Shown piece after piece: positions 47,236 through 60,871 of a stretch of 64,000 nt of DNA; the stretch's first letter is position 1, and each line of letters opens with the position of its first letter. Both the position numbers and the translations under genes were made by a program. The DNA is from Dipteronia dyeriana (taxonomy: Eukaryota > Streptophyta > Magnoliopsida > Sapindales > Sapindaceae): NCBI GenBank assembly GCA_032871835.1, contig CM065300.1, positions 2,423,768 through 2,487,767 of the forward strand, in the 5' to 3' direction. Below the pieces are notes generated by a model. The model was not told the origin of the DNA and did not search any database. It worked only from the letters and a program-made list of their open reading frames with translations.

Positions 47236-50200
47236 ATGGCTACCGGACAGCTGTTTTCGAAAACCACACAAGCTCTGTTCTACAACTATAAGCAGCTTCC
47301 AATCCAGCGAATGCTTGATTTCGACTTCCTTTGCGGTGTGTGTTTACTTGGCTGTAATTGGTTATTAATTTTATTTGTATGAACTATGAAGTGTAATATA
47401 TCAACTTTGTTATTTTAGTTGATGGTGCTGTTTAATATTTGTTTAATATTCAAAATGTTGTTGTAGGGAGGGTAACACCATCTGTTGCTGGAATTATTAA
47501 TCCTGGTGGTGACGGGTTTCAAAAACTGTTCTTTGGTCAAGAGGAAATTGCCATTCCCGTACATTCTGCGTAAGCTTAAATACGATTGAATTTCGAGTAC
47601 CTGTTTTTTGTTAGTTCATTTATTTTATGTGTTTATGGAGATTTAGTTTAATAATTTTACGATCTGTGAATGTGTTGATATGCATGAGGATATGTAGTTT
47701 CGTTCTTTAACCTTTGTGCTTTTTAATTTTTGGAAGTATCCCATTCTTATAGAGTGGCTAAGACAGGATTCATTAACTAGTGTTTTAAGTACTGATTAGT
47801 GTCAAACCCATGTATATTTGGTTTATGTAATGTTATACTTATTTTTGATGGCACTGTGGATACCCTCATTACTGTAACATTAAATTGTGGAGTATATTTT
47901 GGTAGTATTTACATATATGTTCACGAAGATGTTTATTTGTGAGAGAAAAAGTAATATAATGCTTTTATTGGATATTCTGGTAAGCTGGTAACTAGCATGT
48001 TGATGTAGCCTTAAAGTTTAGTGTCATTTTTTGTGAACTGGAGTACTGGACACTTGGTAAATAAATCATGTGTGGAAAATGAAATTGCATTTTACCAAGC
48101 TTTCAATTTTTTAACCTGCAATTTTTTTTTTTTTTTTTTTTTTTGCAGCATTGACGCAGCTTGTGCCGCACATCCAACTGCTGATGTTTTCATAAACTTT
48201 GCATCGTTTAGAAGGTAAAGTGTACAATTACTAATTACTATTGTGGTGTAATTACTTTGTATGAAGCATGTCAGCTTACATGTATATATATTCACAGTGC
48301 GGCTGCCTCATCTTTGGCTGCTCTGAAACAGCCAACCATTCGAGTGGTGGCTATAATAGCTGAAGGTGTGCCTGAGGCAGACACCAAGCAGTTGATTGCT
48401 TATGCACGGGCCAACAATAAGGTGAGAATATTAGATTTAGATACAAGTTAAACAAGATAGCTAATAAATCATTTAAAAATAATTTAATACTAGCACCATG
48501 CAATGTGGATGTTAAGACTTTTAAACTCATCTTCAACGATGGATGAGTTTCTTCACCTAGTTCAGATTAATTAAAGTAACATCACATCATTCTTGATGGT
48601 TTTGCAGGTTGTTATTGGCCCAGCTACTGTTGGAGGAATTCAAGCTGGGGCATTTAAGATAGGAGACACTGCAGGAACCATCGACAATATTATTCAGTGC
48701 AGACTCTACAGGCCTGGATCTGTTGGCTTTGTCTCCAAATCTGTATGTAGTCATTCCAGAACCACATGTCATTTTTATATCATACATTTTAGGTTATGCT
48801 TAACCTTGCTCACACATGGGCTTCCTACCTTTAGTATTAAAAAATTTCCTTTGAACGGTACTTGTCAAGTTAAAAAAGAAAGGTTGCTTGAACTGTTGTA
48901 TTTCTCAGTTTTGTTTTCTTCCAAACATTATGACAGTGCCATTAAATTTCTATTCAGCCTGTTCTGACTTGGTTCAGTAAAGGATCTAAAACTTAAACTT
49001 TGAAGTAGATCGGACAATTTATTTTGCTATGGCAGTAGATGGAGTAGATTTTAGTGTTGGTGCTAGCATGTATGAAGACTAAATTGCCCTAATCTGTGGA
49101 GCATAAAGCACCATTTTACCTGTCAATGCAATTGTCTAGTTGTCTGGTCTCCCATGCAGTTGACCATAAAGCAGTTTTTGCTCCACAATTTTTAAGAGTG
49201 AGATTGACACTGTTGCTCTTTGGATTGAAACCCCATATGGAGGCTACCACATTCATATGCTCTTATTATGGCCAGTAATTTTCTGCAGACTTTACTCTGA
49301 CATTAGGTCATGTGGGGATGAATGCCATAGGCCTTGCCAGTAATGTTTTTCCTTAAGTAAGAATAATACATTTCTTGGTTCTGAGAAAGAATATTCTTTT
49401 TGTTTTTTTTCCTCACAATTGCAGGGTGGCATGTCTAATGAACTATACAATACGATTGCTCGTGTAACAGATGGAATTTATGAAGGTACCCTGTGTGTTG
49501 CTTTGTTTGTTTAAATACATCCTTTTATGACAGAATTTGTTTGTATTATATCTATGTGGCTGCCTAAATGCATGCCAATAGGGTAGAACATAATGTGGGT
49601 ATATTATTAAAACTTATGTAGGTATTGCTATTGGAGGGGATGTGTTCCCAGGCTCTACCCTGTCTGATCACATTTTGCGGTTTAACAACATCCCTCAGGT
49701 ATATATTACTGTTTTTATTTCCTACCTTGAGAAACTGCTAATTTCCCAACATTTTTCTGAGGGTTAAAAGTTGATGTTTTTGACATCATATCTATGCAAC
49801 TAGGAGTGGTCCATATATCCAGTTTGTACACTTTAGAGGGCATACTTAAGCAAATATAAAAAAAAAGTTAAAACCGACAATTGTTCTTGCTTTGACCATT
49901 CACCTGAGTATTTTCTTCTCTTTTTTCTATCTCTATTTTTTTTTTTTTGGTTTCAACCAAACTCAGATTAAGATGATGGTTGTACTGGGAGAACTCGGAG
50001 GGCGAGATGAGTACTCCCTCGTTGAAGCCCTGAAACAGGGAAAAGTGAACAAACCAGTGGTTGCTTGGGTCAGTGGAACTTGTGCAAGACTGTTCAAATC
50101 TGAAGTACAATTTGGTCATGCTGTAAGTTATTGCTTGAGCTGTCCTGGACAATATTTTTGATGGCAGTAGTATTAGTTACTACAAGAGTGACATTCCTTA

Positions 50201-52170
50201 ATCTACTTTTGATATTAACTAAATCAGGGGGCTAAAAGTGGCGGTGAACTGGAGTCCGCTCAGGCAAAGAATCAAGCACTAAGAGATGCCGGAGCTGTTG
50301 TTCCTACTTCATATGAGGCATTTGAAACTTCAATTAAGGAAACATTTGATAAACTGGTTAGTTTGTCAGACCTACTGGCTAATTTTTTAATTAGGTAGCA
50401 CAACCTGCTTTATTCACTTATTTTGTTGGTCTTTTCATAGGTTGAAGAGGGAAAGATTACACCAGTGAAGGAAGTTAAGCCTCCACAAGTCCCTGAGGAT
50501 CTTAACTCCGCAATTAAGAGCGGGAAAGTCCGAGCTCCAACTCATATTATCTCAACTATTTCTGACGACAGAGGTATCATTTTGAATACATTTACTGGCT
50601 TCAATAGTATTTAGGTGCTTGGATATAGCACTGATTTTATTTTTTTATACCAATCTGCAGGTGAGGAGCCATGTTATGCTGGTGTGCCAATGTCTTCCAT
50701 TGTAGAACAGGGTTATGGTGTGGGTGATGTTATCTCTCTATTGTGGTTTAAACGCAGCCTTCCCCGTTACTGTACTCAATTTATTGAGGTAGGTAGTTTT
50801 GTCATATGTGTAGAGCCCTTTATGAATTTACGAATTTCTGGACCAAGCACTCGCTTTGTGCTTGGAAGGAATATTATACTCAACCTGTTTTTTTTCACTA
50901 ATGCATGTGACCTTTGACAGATATGCATTATGTTATGTGCTGATCATGGCCCCTGCGTCTCTGGTGCTCACAACACAATAGTAACAGCAAGAGCGGGAAA
51001 GGATCTTGTTTCCAGTCTTGTCTCAGGTAAATAGTAAGAATCAAGTTTTTTTTGTTTACATAATTTACTGTGAAAGTGTTTGCTTTAGAACTGAATTCCA
51101 CAGTAAGAACAACTAAATTGTGAACTTCTGAAACAGGTTTGCTCACAATTGGTCCTCGATTTGGTGGTGCCGTTGATGATGCTGCTCGATACTTCAAGGA
51201 TGCTTATGACAGGGTAAGATAAAGTGGCTTGTCTTGAGAGGATTATGGATTATTACATTACTTTTGATGCCTCTGATGGTTCTAGATTTTAAAACATTAT
51301 CCCTTTGCTGTCTTTGCCAGAATCTTACACCATACGAGTTCGTTGAAGGCATGAAAAAGAAGGGCATTCGTGTACCAGGAATCGGCCACAGGTAATAGAT
51401 TTTTCTAATCTCAGCATTCAACTTTCAAGTTTACATTTTCATGCTTTGGTTTCTCATTCCTAATCTATATTGACGTCCTCATGTTTGCTTCTTCTATAAA
51501 AGGATCAAGAGAGGGGATAACAGAGACAAGAGAGTAGAGCTGTTGCAAAAATTTGCACGCACACATTTCCCTTCAACGAAGTATATGGAATATGCCGTTG
51601 AAGTTGAAACCTACACTCTATCAAAGGCCAACAACCTAGTTATGAACGTTGACGGTGCTATTGGAACCCTTTTCTTGGATCTCCTTGCTGGCACTGGATT
51701 GTTCACCAAGCCAGAGATTGATGAGATTGTTGAGATTGGCTATCTGAACGGGCTCTTTGTGCTGGCACGTTCCATTGGTTTGATAGGGTAAGTTAACCGA
51801 CACTTCACAAATTCACTTATCTAATCTCTTTTGGCTCATCATAAGAAACCTTCGACATTGGCACATGCAGAATCACACTTCACTTATTTAGCAAAAAAAT
51901 CAGATAAAAATATATATTGAAGTTTCTTATCTTATAGCCTCTATGACCACTTCGATTCTCATCTTAGAATTAAATGATGCCATGGATAAGGCGTGTATAC
52001 TTATTGGGTCGTCTATTAATATATATTTCTTGAGTGTGTACTATGCTATATAAATTTCGCGTCTGACTGATTTGCCTCTCGTTTGACACCTCAGGCATAC
52101 CTTCGATCAGAAGAGATTGAAGCAGCCTCTATACCGCCACCCATGGGAGGACGTTCTCTACACCAAGTGA
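47236..52170 (+). CDS. ACLB: ATP-citrate synthase (ATP-citrate lyase) subunit B
   Basis: Sixteen coding exons with GT-AG introns join to 608 codons plus stop, the usual plant ACLB length: 47236-47335, 47467-47569, 48149-48214, 48298-48421, 48608-48742, 49425-49485, 49622-49698, 49967-50122, 50228-50356, 50441-50573, 50661-50788, 50921-51026, 51137-51213, 51321-51391, 51503-51787, 52095-52170. ACLB pairs with ACLA in the cytosol. Together they turn citrate, ATP and CoA into acetyl-CoA and oxaloacetate, feeding wax, flavonoid and sterol synthesis. The N-terminal part is the succinyl-CoA-synthetase-like module with the phosphorylated His in FGHAG (His273). The C-terminal part is the citrate-synthase-like module with CADHGP (His413) and GIGHR (His488). 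The start [19 protein letters not shown] matches known plant ACLB. No damage was seen. PHYB follows 3.1 kb downstream on the same strand. Confidence 0.98.
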
Positions 52171-52705
52171 TTAAATTTACAGGCAGCCAGTTTACCTTTT
52201 TGAATGAAGTCCTTGAATGTGCGATTTGTTGGTTGGAATGATTGTTCGGCTGTTAGTTAGACTAGTGTTCTGTATTGTTAATGACATGCTGAGTACTTTC
52301 ATTTCATTTGTAAGTTAGTTGTACCTGCAAGTTGATTCACGAAAAAAGAAGAAGAAAAGAATCATTTATCGAACAAAATGTTTTGTTTCCATAGATAATA
52401 ATCTGTAGTTGCTGGTTTCGAAAGAGAAAAAAAAATAAAAAGTCGTGTATTTTTATGTGCCAAATTATTAACCTTTACATTGTATGAAAACTGTATTGTT
52501 AGAACGGACGTAATGTATACTATTATGTTGTAAAAAAATAGAAATGATGTTTAAAAAAATTGTAATTATGCAAATATGCTTAATAGGGTTTTCTAAAACT
52601 AAAAACAATGTAAATGCGTTTTTAAAAATGAATAAAACAATTGTTTTAAAGGTAAAGTAATGGTTTTTTTTCCACTTATTTAGACCGGATATTTTTGTAA
52701 AAAGT

Positions 52706-52800
52706 TTTTTTTTATTAGTAGGATTCGAACCGTTGATTTAGAGATCGTTTGTTCAAGCTCTAAACTTATCCATCTATCAGTTGAACTATGTTCACGATTT
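52706..52800 (-). mobile_element. tRNA-derived SINE head, remnant
   Basis: On the minus strand an A-box match TAGTTCAACTG (about 52794-52784) is followed about 50 bp later by a perfect B-box GGTTCGAATCC (52731-52721), then a short A-run. This is the RNA polymerase III promoter of tRNA-derived SINEs. There is no full cloverleaf and no clear target duplication. Confidence 0.55.
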
Positions 52801-53814
52801 GTTTTGAAACCGGTAGTTAACACTAAAATAAAAAACAGTTTTTTAAAAACACATCAAAAAAAAAAACATTGTTTTATTGTTAAGGTACATTGCATAGTTT
52901 CTTGTAGGGATTGGTGAAAATTCATTATGCAAACAAAGATAAAGTATGCATAGGAGAAATATTGATCAAATTCGGATAGAAGGATCTAACGGTTAATAGT
53001 TATTCGATTTTGTTCCGATTAACCATCGTTTAGAAGAATCTTTTGACTGATAATTAAGGATTGATTTCGTTTCCGATGAGAAAACGACCTAGTACATTAT
53101 ACATATCTATAACGAAGCATCATTTGTACACTCTTTGAATGGAATCCATTGATAGACATGAAGAGGTTGGTTGGTGAGGTGCATGAAGAGACGAGAGAGG
53201 CATGGCCGCATGGAGGTGTTTGATACTTTGATGGAATCTACTTTTTGAAAAAAAAATAAAAAATGTTGATGATGATCACGCTCATTTCACGTGGGTGCTA
53301 ACCGCTTTCGAGTGTTGTTATTATGGTACGGACAATATCTTGAAAGCCATGGGACTCATGTGATCATGTCTACATGCATGCCCCCATAGAATCCATATGT
53401 TCTTTGGTTCTTTTCAACACATTGATTTTTCTTTTTTCTTTTATCTTTTTGGATATGAAAGTTTATTATACAAACAAAACTACCCTTCTCTTTCACATAA
53501 TGTTGTTGATGCCTTTTGTGGATTATTCAATTATTTAAGTATATTCCTTTTTTTTAACTAATACAGTTAAATTCGAGATTTTTAGTATATTTTACCACGA
53601 AATGAAAGAAAATGTTAAACACAATCACGTAGTTTCAAGTCAAGACATTGATCATGGTTGACCGGCACATATTTATCATTCTTTGTTTTAATTACGAAAT
53701 TACTTTCATTTAATTAGTGTAAGAATTATTATTTTGTGTTAATTAAGAAATTGATATACAAAGATATTGTGTTGTTAATATAACTTTTTTAATAATTTGA
53801 TTGTGGCTAATAGA

Positions 53815-53960
53815 GACGTAGATTAGCTGTTAGATGAATGAGTTTGATGTTTAAGTAAATGACTTTCAGGTTAGCGGTTCGAATCCTATAAATTAGTATA
53901 TAATTAAAAAAAAATTGATTGTCGATCAGATGAGGAGTTATCTCTCCTCCTAAAAAAACT
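53815..53960 (+). mobile_element. tRNA-derived SINE-like sequence
   Basis: An A-box-like TTAGCTGTTAGATG (53823-53836) and a perfect B-box GGTTCGAATCC (53876-53886) about 40 bp downstream, followed by an A-rich stretch and GATGAGGAGTTATC. It resembles common plant SINEs; the ends are approximate. Confidence 0.5.
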
Positions 53961-54151
53961 CAAATTTATCTAATAATATAATACTTTAAAAATAATAATT
54001 CAATTATCAATTATTTATTCAAATCATTCAATTTTTTTTTTTTTGGGAAATGATGGTCCATGAAAAGCAAAAAAAATAAAAGTTTTAAAAAATGAAAGTC
54101 TTTGCTATAATGGGCCATTCTTGGATCCTTAATCCATTATATTCTTGATCG

Positions 54152-54154
54152 TAA

Positions 54155-54213
<59 letters not shown>
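54152..54213. repeat. (AAAT)n microsatellite
   Basis: About 15 uninterrupted AAAT units, roughly 1.1 kb upstream of the PHYB start codon. Confidence 0.95.
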
Positions 54214-55004
54214 AAAAAAGAAACTTTAATCTTTTATGCGGAGAAAAAGGAGAACAAAAAAATCTGCTCCAAGAGGGCCCAATTTCAAAACCCCACCAAT
54301 CAAATGCTTTCTCTTTCTATCACCACAAATAAAATCAGCACACAAAAGTATATATATGTTTTAAAAATAAAATCAACAACACCGCCCAATAAAAAGAATT
54401 AAATCAATATTAAAGATTGATTAATTATAGATTGACTTCCTTAATTACAGATTAAATTATTTAATTTAAAAAACAAACATGTTTTTGTATTAATAATAAT
54501 GATAATTTCAAAAATCAATTTAAAAAACTTTAAACGAATATAAATTAATTATAGATTGACTTGCTTAATTGAATATTAAATTACCTAATTTAGAAAACAA
54601 ACATGTGTTTAATAAGATTTTTTTATTAAAAATAATAAGATTTTTTTATTAAAAATAATAAGAATTTTTAAAAATAAATTCTTATTAAGCACATGTTTGT
54701 TTTGAAATTGGGTAATTAAATCTGTAAGTAAGGAAACCAATTTATATTCTTTTATAGTTTTTTTTATAATTAATTTTTTAAAGAATTATTATTAGTTGTA
54801 AAAAAAGAGTAATTAATTCTTAATAAGCACGTGCTTAATAAGAATTTGTTACTTTTATTTGTAATAATATCAAAATCAATAAATACATCTGTACATGTTT
54901 ATTTTTGTTTTTGTATGCTGTATTTTGTGTTTTTGTATGAGATACTTCAGGAGGAGGAGATTAATTTAGTAATTAATTTTTTTTTTTCCAAAAGTGTTTA
55001 AAAG

Positions 55005-55013
55005 TATAAAAAG
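55005..55013 (+). promoter_or_regulatory. Candidate TATA box of PHYB
   Basis: TATAAAAAG, about 280 bp upstream of the start codon, implying a leader of about 250 bp. No uORF analysis was made. Confidence 0.5.
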
Positions 55014-55247
55014 CAAAAACACTTTTATTTTTATTTTTATTTATTTCCTTCACCAGCTGCAATCTTCACTCTCTCTGTCTGATGATACTGTTAAAAAAAC
55101 ATTGTTGATTTTAAACCTTATCGTCCTCGATCAAAATTCGCTGAATTTCGTGCACAACTGTTTAAAAAGACTATTTTTGTTTGTTTGTTTGTTTTTGTTT
55201 TCTTCATGTGGGTGTTTTGATCTTCTTTTGCATATCAAAAGTGTATA

Positions 55248-55273
55248 AAGAAGAAGAAGAAGAAGAAGAAGAA
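55248..55273 (+). repeat. (AAG)n microsatellite in the PHYB leader
   Basis: About eight AAG units ending 16 bp before the PHYB ATG, so within the probable 5' UTR. Confidence 0.95.
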
Positions 55274-55289
55274 ATAGAGCTAGCTAGAA

Positions 55290-58200
55290 ATGGCGTCGAG
55301 TAGCAGAGCAGCGAATTCTCGCCAGCAACACCAAACAGAGGCGCAGTCTTCGGGTACAAGCAACATGCGAGGCGGGACCCACCAGAACCAGAACCACCAC
55401 CAGCAGCAGCAACAACAACAACAGCAACAGCAGCAGCATACGACAGAGTCAGTGACTGTGAGCAAAGCCATTGCACAGTACACGGTGGATGCGCGGCTGC
55501 ACGCGGTGTTCGAGCAGTCAGGAGAGTCCGGTAAGTCGTTCGATTACTCACAGTCGGTGAGGACGACGAGCCAATCGGTCCCTGAACAGCAAATCAGCAC
55601 TTACTTGTCGAAAATCCAAAGGGGTGGTCACATCCAGCCCTTTGGTTGCATGATAGCTGTCGATGAATCCAGTTTCCGAGTCATCGCTTACAGCGAGAAC
55701 GCTCGTGAAATGCTCGGACTCACTCCCCAATCAGTCCCCAATCTCGAAAAGCAAGAGATTTTGACGATTGGGACCGACGTACGGACCCTGTTCACTTCCT
55801 CGAGCTCTGTTTTGCTTGAGAAGGCCTTTGGTGCCCGTGAAATCACGCTATTGAACCCAGTTTGGATTCATTCTAGGAATTCCGGGAGACCCTTTTACGC
55901 GATTTTGCATAGGATAGATGTAGGAATTGTTATTGATTTAGAGCCTGCAAGGACAGAGGATCCAGCTCTGTCTATTGCTGGGGCTGTGCAGTCACAGAAG
56001 CTCGCTGTCCGAGCCATTTCGCAGCTCCAGTCACTCCCTGGAGGGGATATTAAGCTGTTGTGTGATACTGTTGTTGGGAGTGTGAGGCAGCTTACTGGGT
56101 ACGATAGGGTTATGGTGTATAAGTTTCACGAGGATGAGCATGGTGAAGTTGTTGCTGAGTCTAAAAGGCCTGATTTGGAACCTTATATCGGGTTGCATTA
56201 TCCGGCAACTGACATTCCTCAGGCTTCACGGTTTTTGTTTAAGCAGAATAGGGTTAGGATGATTGTTGATTGTAATTCGAGTCCCCTTGGCGTGATTCAG
56301 GACGGAGGGCTTATGCAGCCTTTGTGTTTGGTGGGTTCAACACTCAGGGCTCCTCATGGTTGTCATGCCCAGTATATGGTGAATATGGGGTCGATTGCAT
56401 CGCTGGCCATGGCGGTTATAATTAATGGAAATGATGAGGAAGCTATTGGTGGGAGGAACCCGACGAGGCTTTGGGGTTTGGTTGTTTGCCATCACACTTC
56501 TGCTAGGTGTATCCCATTTCCACTTCGTTATGCTTGTGAGTTCCTAATGCAGGCTTTTGGACTCCAGTTGAATATGGAATTGCAATTGTCATCTCAGTTG
56601 TCTGAGAAACATGTTCTGAGGACCCAAACTCTATTGTGTGACATGCTTCTTCGTGACTCGCCGTCTGGCATTGTTACTCAGAGCCCAAGTATAATGGATC
56701 TTGTGAAGTGTGATGGAGCGGCACTCTTTTACCAAGGGAATTACTACCCTCTTGGTGTGACTCCGACTGAAGCTCAGATAAAGGATATTGTGGAGTGGTT
56801 GTTGACTTTCCATGGAGATTCAACTGGTTTAAGCACAGACAGTTTGGCTGATGCGGGGTATCCAAATGCGGCTTCACTTGGTGATGCAGTTTGTGGGATG
56901 GCTGTTGCTTATATTACCAAAAGGGATTTTCTGTTCTGGTTCAGGTCCCATACAGCAAAAGAGATAAAATGGGGTGGTGCAAAGCATCACCCCGAGGACA
57001 AGGATGACGGGCAGAGGATGCATCCTCGTTCTTCATTCAAGGCATTTCTGGAAGTGGTGAAGAGCCGTAGTTTGCCATGGGAGACTGCAGAAATGGATGC
57101 AATTCACTCTTTGCAGCTGATTCTGCGAGACTCTTTCAAGGATGCTCAAGCAAGCAATTCTAAGGCTGTTGTACAGATGGAGGTTGGGGATCTAGAGTTG
57201 CAAGTGGTAGATGAACTCAGCTCAGTAGCCAGGGAAATGGTGAGGTTAATAGAGACTGCAACTGCTCCCATATTTGCTGTTGATGTCCATGGTCGCATTA
57301 ATGGATGGAATGCAAAGGTTGCAGAGTTGACTGGACTATCAGTTGAAGAAGCTATGGGGAAGTCCTTGGTTCACGATCTTGTATATAAGGAATATGAAGA
57401 AACTGTTGACAATCTTCTTCATAATGCTTTAAGAGGTAGTCAAGTCATTTACATCCCATTTCTTCATTCTTGCCAATTCAAAAGGTTTATTTATTTATTT
57501 ATTTATAAGTGTTTATTGATGTCTTTTGGAAATTCAATTGTCCCATTCCATGGTTTGAGCATGCATATCATAATTAAACCATTCAAAACAAAAATGGGTT
57601 GTTGCCAAAAATCAATCACAGAAATGATTTATAGAAGTTTTAAGGAGGTCAATTTTCAAATCCTGAAGGTAAATCTATGCTTAATCTGAGAGGCGCATCC
57701 TATGCTATGAAGAGCAAAAATTGCTATGGCAGATACTGTGTAAAACATTTAGTGCTAGTTTTGCTTGCATGAGTTGTCCATGTGTCTTCTGAATAATGAA
57801 TCTAATCAAATGATGTTGTTAATACTTCTACGCATTTCGTACGGAAAACATTAAGTACATATTTGACTCTTGAATTGGAAAATAAGAAATAAAAATCAAA
57901 ATTGAAGTCATATAATGGTTGCCAAGATGTACATTGGACCGGGCATGTTGAGATCAATTTAACCAGAATAGAGGGATCACTGTTGGGAAAGGTCGAGGAG
58001 TCTTAATCAGCTAAAACAAGACAATTAGCTAGAACACAGCCGTGGTGCCCAAATAGTCACATGCATCGGTTTTTCGAGCTGTCTTGGTAGAATAGTGAAT
58101 GTTCCTTAACTAAAGTTTAATGACTGCAGGTGAGGAAGACAAGAATGTAGAGTTAAAATTGAGGACATTTGGCTCAGAAAACCATAAGAATGCCGTCTTT

Positions 58201-60717
58201 GTGGTGGTCAATGCTTGCTCTAGCAAGGATTATACAAATAATATTGTTGGGGTTTGCTTTGTCGGTCAGGATATTACGGGTCAGAAAGTAGTGATGGACA
58301 AATTCATTCACATACAAGGTGATTACAAGGCTATCGTTCACAGTCCGAATGCTTTGATCCCTCCCATATTTGCTTCAGATGAAAACACATGTTGCTTGGA
58401 GTGGAACACTGCAATGGAAAAGCTCACTGGGTGGTCCCGAGGGGAAATAATTGGAAAAATGATCGTTGGGGAGGTTTTTGGCAGTTGCTGCCGGCTTAAG
58501 GGTCCTGATGCTTTGACAAGATTCATGATTGTCTTGCACAATGCATTTGGAGGGCAGGATACGGACAAGTTTCCATTTTCCTTTTTTGACCGGAATGGGA
58601 AATACGTGCAAGCACTGTTGACAGCCAGCAAAAGGGTAAATATGGAAGGCCAGATTGTAGGAGCTTTCTGCTTCTTACAAATTGCAAGTCAGGAGTTGCA
58701 GCAAGCCCTGAAAGTCCAGCGGCAGCAGGAAAAAAAGTGCTTTGCGAGGTTGAAAGAGTTGGCTTACATTTGTCAAGAAATAAAGAGTCCATTGAGTGGT
58801 ATACGCTTTACTAATTCACTATTGGAGGCTACTGATTTGACTGAAGATCAGAAACAGTTTCTTGAGACTAGTGTTGCTTGTGAGAAGCAGATGTCGAAGA
58901 TCATCAAGGATGTGGACCTCGAAAGCATTGAAGATGGGTGAGTTTTTTATTTTATTTTATTTATAAACAATGATTATTTTAATCTCGAAATGGTGTGCAT
59001 GTGCAAATCAAAATTCCCATACAATACTAAAGTCTTGTAATAAACATGTTTCTTGGGGAGTGTTATTGCTCTCAAGATTTCTTCAATTAGGTGTTGCACT
59101 TACTGCTTTTCTTTCTTTCTATATGGTAGTAAAACTTCATGAAGAATAGAAGAGTGACAAGAAAACTCTCATAGTTGGAAGAACCTAGATTTAACCTGAA
59201 TTTGGGACAGACCAAAATTAGTCATTATAACTCTTGAAGCTGAACTTTGACAACTTTTAAATCTCCCTATGGCTTACAGATTTTTAAGGTTATCTTTGTT
59301 CTGTTTCAAATTTCAATTGATATTAATTGCTTGTGTCTCCATCACATCCCTAATTATAATTCAAATTCATAACATAAAGTAAAAGAAGTATATACAATGG
59401 GGGCCATTGTCATGAAGTTGAAGTTTCAATACGAAGTGTGAATAACCCTCGTTTTGGGTTTCCTAGTGACTGCATTTTGAAAGGGGCCAAAGTTTTTTAT
59501 TAGGGAATATACTCTCTTGTGGCTTAACAACTATCATCAAATGATATCTACCTTGTTATAATTTTTGGCATTGCTATGTGCTGCTTTGCTGGTCAATATC
59601 TATGTACATATAGTAGTGTCTGTTATCTCTTACTAACAAATCTGCCGCTATTGCAAGAATTCATCGATGCTTTTATATATTTGCATGGGATTGCTACGTG
59701 GTTCATGAGATATTTTTATGTTATAAATTCTGATTGTATATGTTGGCTTCTTCATGATCCATTTACTATATTCAAGTGCTTATTTTTACTAATATATCAA
59801 ATGAATACAATTTTGCCAATGATGAAAAGAATCTCAGTTTCCTTTGCCTTTTTGATTTAGTTCATTGGAGCTTGAGAAGGTTGAATTCCTTCTCGGGAGT
59901 GTCATAAATGCAGTTGTTAGCCAAGTAATGATATTACTGAGAGAAAAAAATCTACAATTGATTCGAGATATTCCAGAGGAAATCAAGAGTCTAGCTGTTT
60001 ATGGTGATCAAGCAAGAATTCAACAGGTCTTGGCTGATTTCTTACTTAATATGGTGCGTTATGCACCACCAACAGAAGGATGGGTAGAGATTCATGTTCT
60101 TCCAACATTGAAGACAATTTCTGACGGACTAACTGTTGTGCATTCTGAATTCAGGTATGTTTTTCTCATCCTCATTTTTGTATCATTCTTAGTTAAATTT
60201 GTCGCCTTGCTTACAAGAAAAACAAAGATCAATGTAAATGATTTAACATTTTATTCTGAGTTGTAGTCCTTGATTATATACAACAATATTTGAATTAATC
60301 ATCATATGCAATTTCAGAGTAACAACATAACAACCATGCCACTAAAGATGGGTTGGGTGATAGAGTGGACATAGTTTAAAGATTATTCTCTTAATAATTA
60401 TCTGCTTTATATTTTCAATTATGATTTTTATTTGTTAATTATCTGTTGATTTCAATGATGTTGAATCAACTGATATTTGTATTATCTTATGAAGGATGGT
60501 ATGCCCTGGTGAAGGTCTTCCTCCTGAGTTGGTTCAAGACATGTTTCACAGCAGTCGGTGGGTGACTCAGGAAGGCCTAGGGCTGAGCATGTGCAGGAAG
60601 ATTCTGAAGCTAATGAACGGTGAAGTCCAATACATCAGAGAGTCCGAAAGATGTTATTTCTTAATCATCCTTGAACTTCCTATGCCACGGAGAGGCTCAA
60701 AGAGTGTTGTTGACTAG
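55290..60717 (+). CDS. PHYB: Phytochrome B, red/far-red photoreceptor
   Basis: Four exons (55290-57435, 58130-58937, 59861-60154, 60495-60717) with GT-AG introns at the positions usual for plant PHY genes join to 1,156 codons plus stop. Bound to phytochromobilin, the protein switches between Pr and Pfr, moves to the nucleus and removes PIF factors, so controlling germination, shade response and thermosensing. N-terminal extension with a 12-Gln run (residues 38-49); PAS (about 110-225, with [10 protein letters not shown]); GAF with chromophore Cys358 in [13 protein letters not shown] domain (about 445-620, with [20 protein letters not shown]); PAS repeats (about 655-900); and a histidine-kinase-related domain (from about 920) whose H-box reads [10 protein letters not shown] without the phospho-His, as usual in plant phytochromes. 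B type is supported by the Gln/His-rich N-terminal extension. No damage seen. AATAAA at 60866 is a candidate poly(A) signal. Confidence 0.98.
55401..55436 (+). repeat. CAG/CAA repeat coding for polyglutamine in PHYB
   Basis: Twelve consecutive Gln codons of mixed CAG and CAA, preceded by HH and followed by H. It is a likely length-variable site in the N-terminal extension. Confidence 0.9.
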
Positions 60718-60865
60718 TTTTTTCCCACTTGTGATGCTCAGAAACCCAGTGCTCAAATTTAACTCGAAGATACTTAGTCTTGCATATATTTTTGTGTATG
60801 TATTGCATAACCCACTTACATGCTTAAACTCTTACCTCAGCAACCTGATTCGGCTAATCGTATTT

Positions 60866-60871
60866 AATAAA
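60866..60871 (+). terminator. Candidate poly(A) signal of PHYB
   Basis: AATAAA, about 150 bp after the PHYB stop codon. A second AATAAA lies at about 61133. Confidence 0.5.

Larger units (their letters stand above)
52171..55000. other. Intergenic DNA between ACLB and PHYB
   Basis: It contains the ACLB 3' UTR (to roughly 52350), two SINE-like heads (about 52700 and 53820), an AAAT microsatellite (54152-54213) and a G-box (CACGTG, 53288-53293). Around 54400-54850 there are TTAATAAG/CTTATTAA-rich inverted segments. No further gene was seen. Confidence 0.6.

Noticed and set aside
52706..53960. tRNA genes
   Set aside because: A-box and B-box motifs are present at two sites, but no acceptor or anticodon stems form, so they are SINE-type remnants.
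20034..60717. Functional link between the FAR1-type transposase and PHYB, because FHY3/FAR1 act in phytochrome signalling
   Set aside because: FHY3/FAR1 are domesticated relatives, but this copy is a broken transposase inside a mobile element more than 30 kb away. Nearness is most likely chance.
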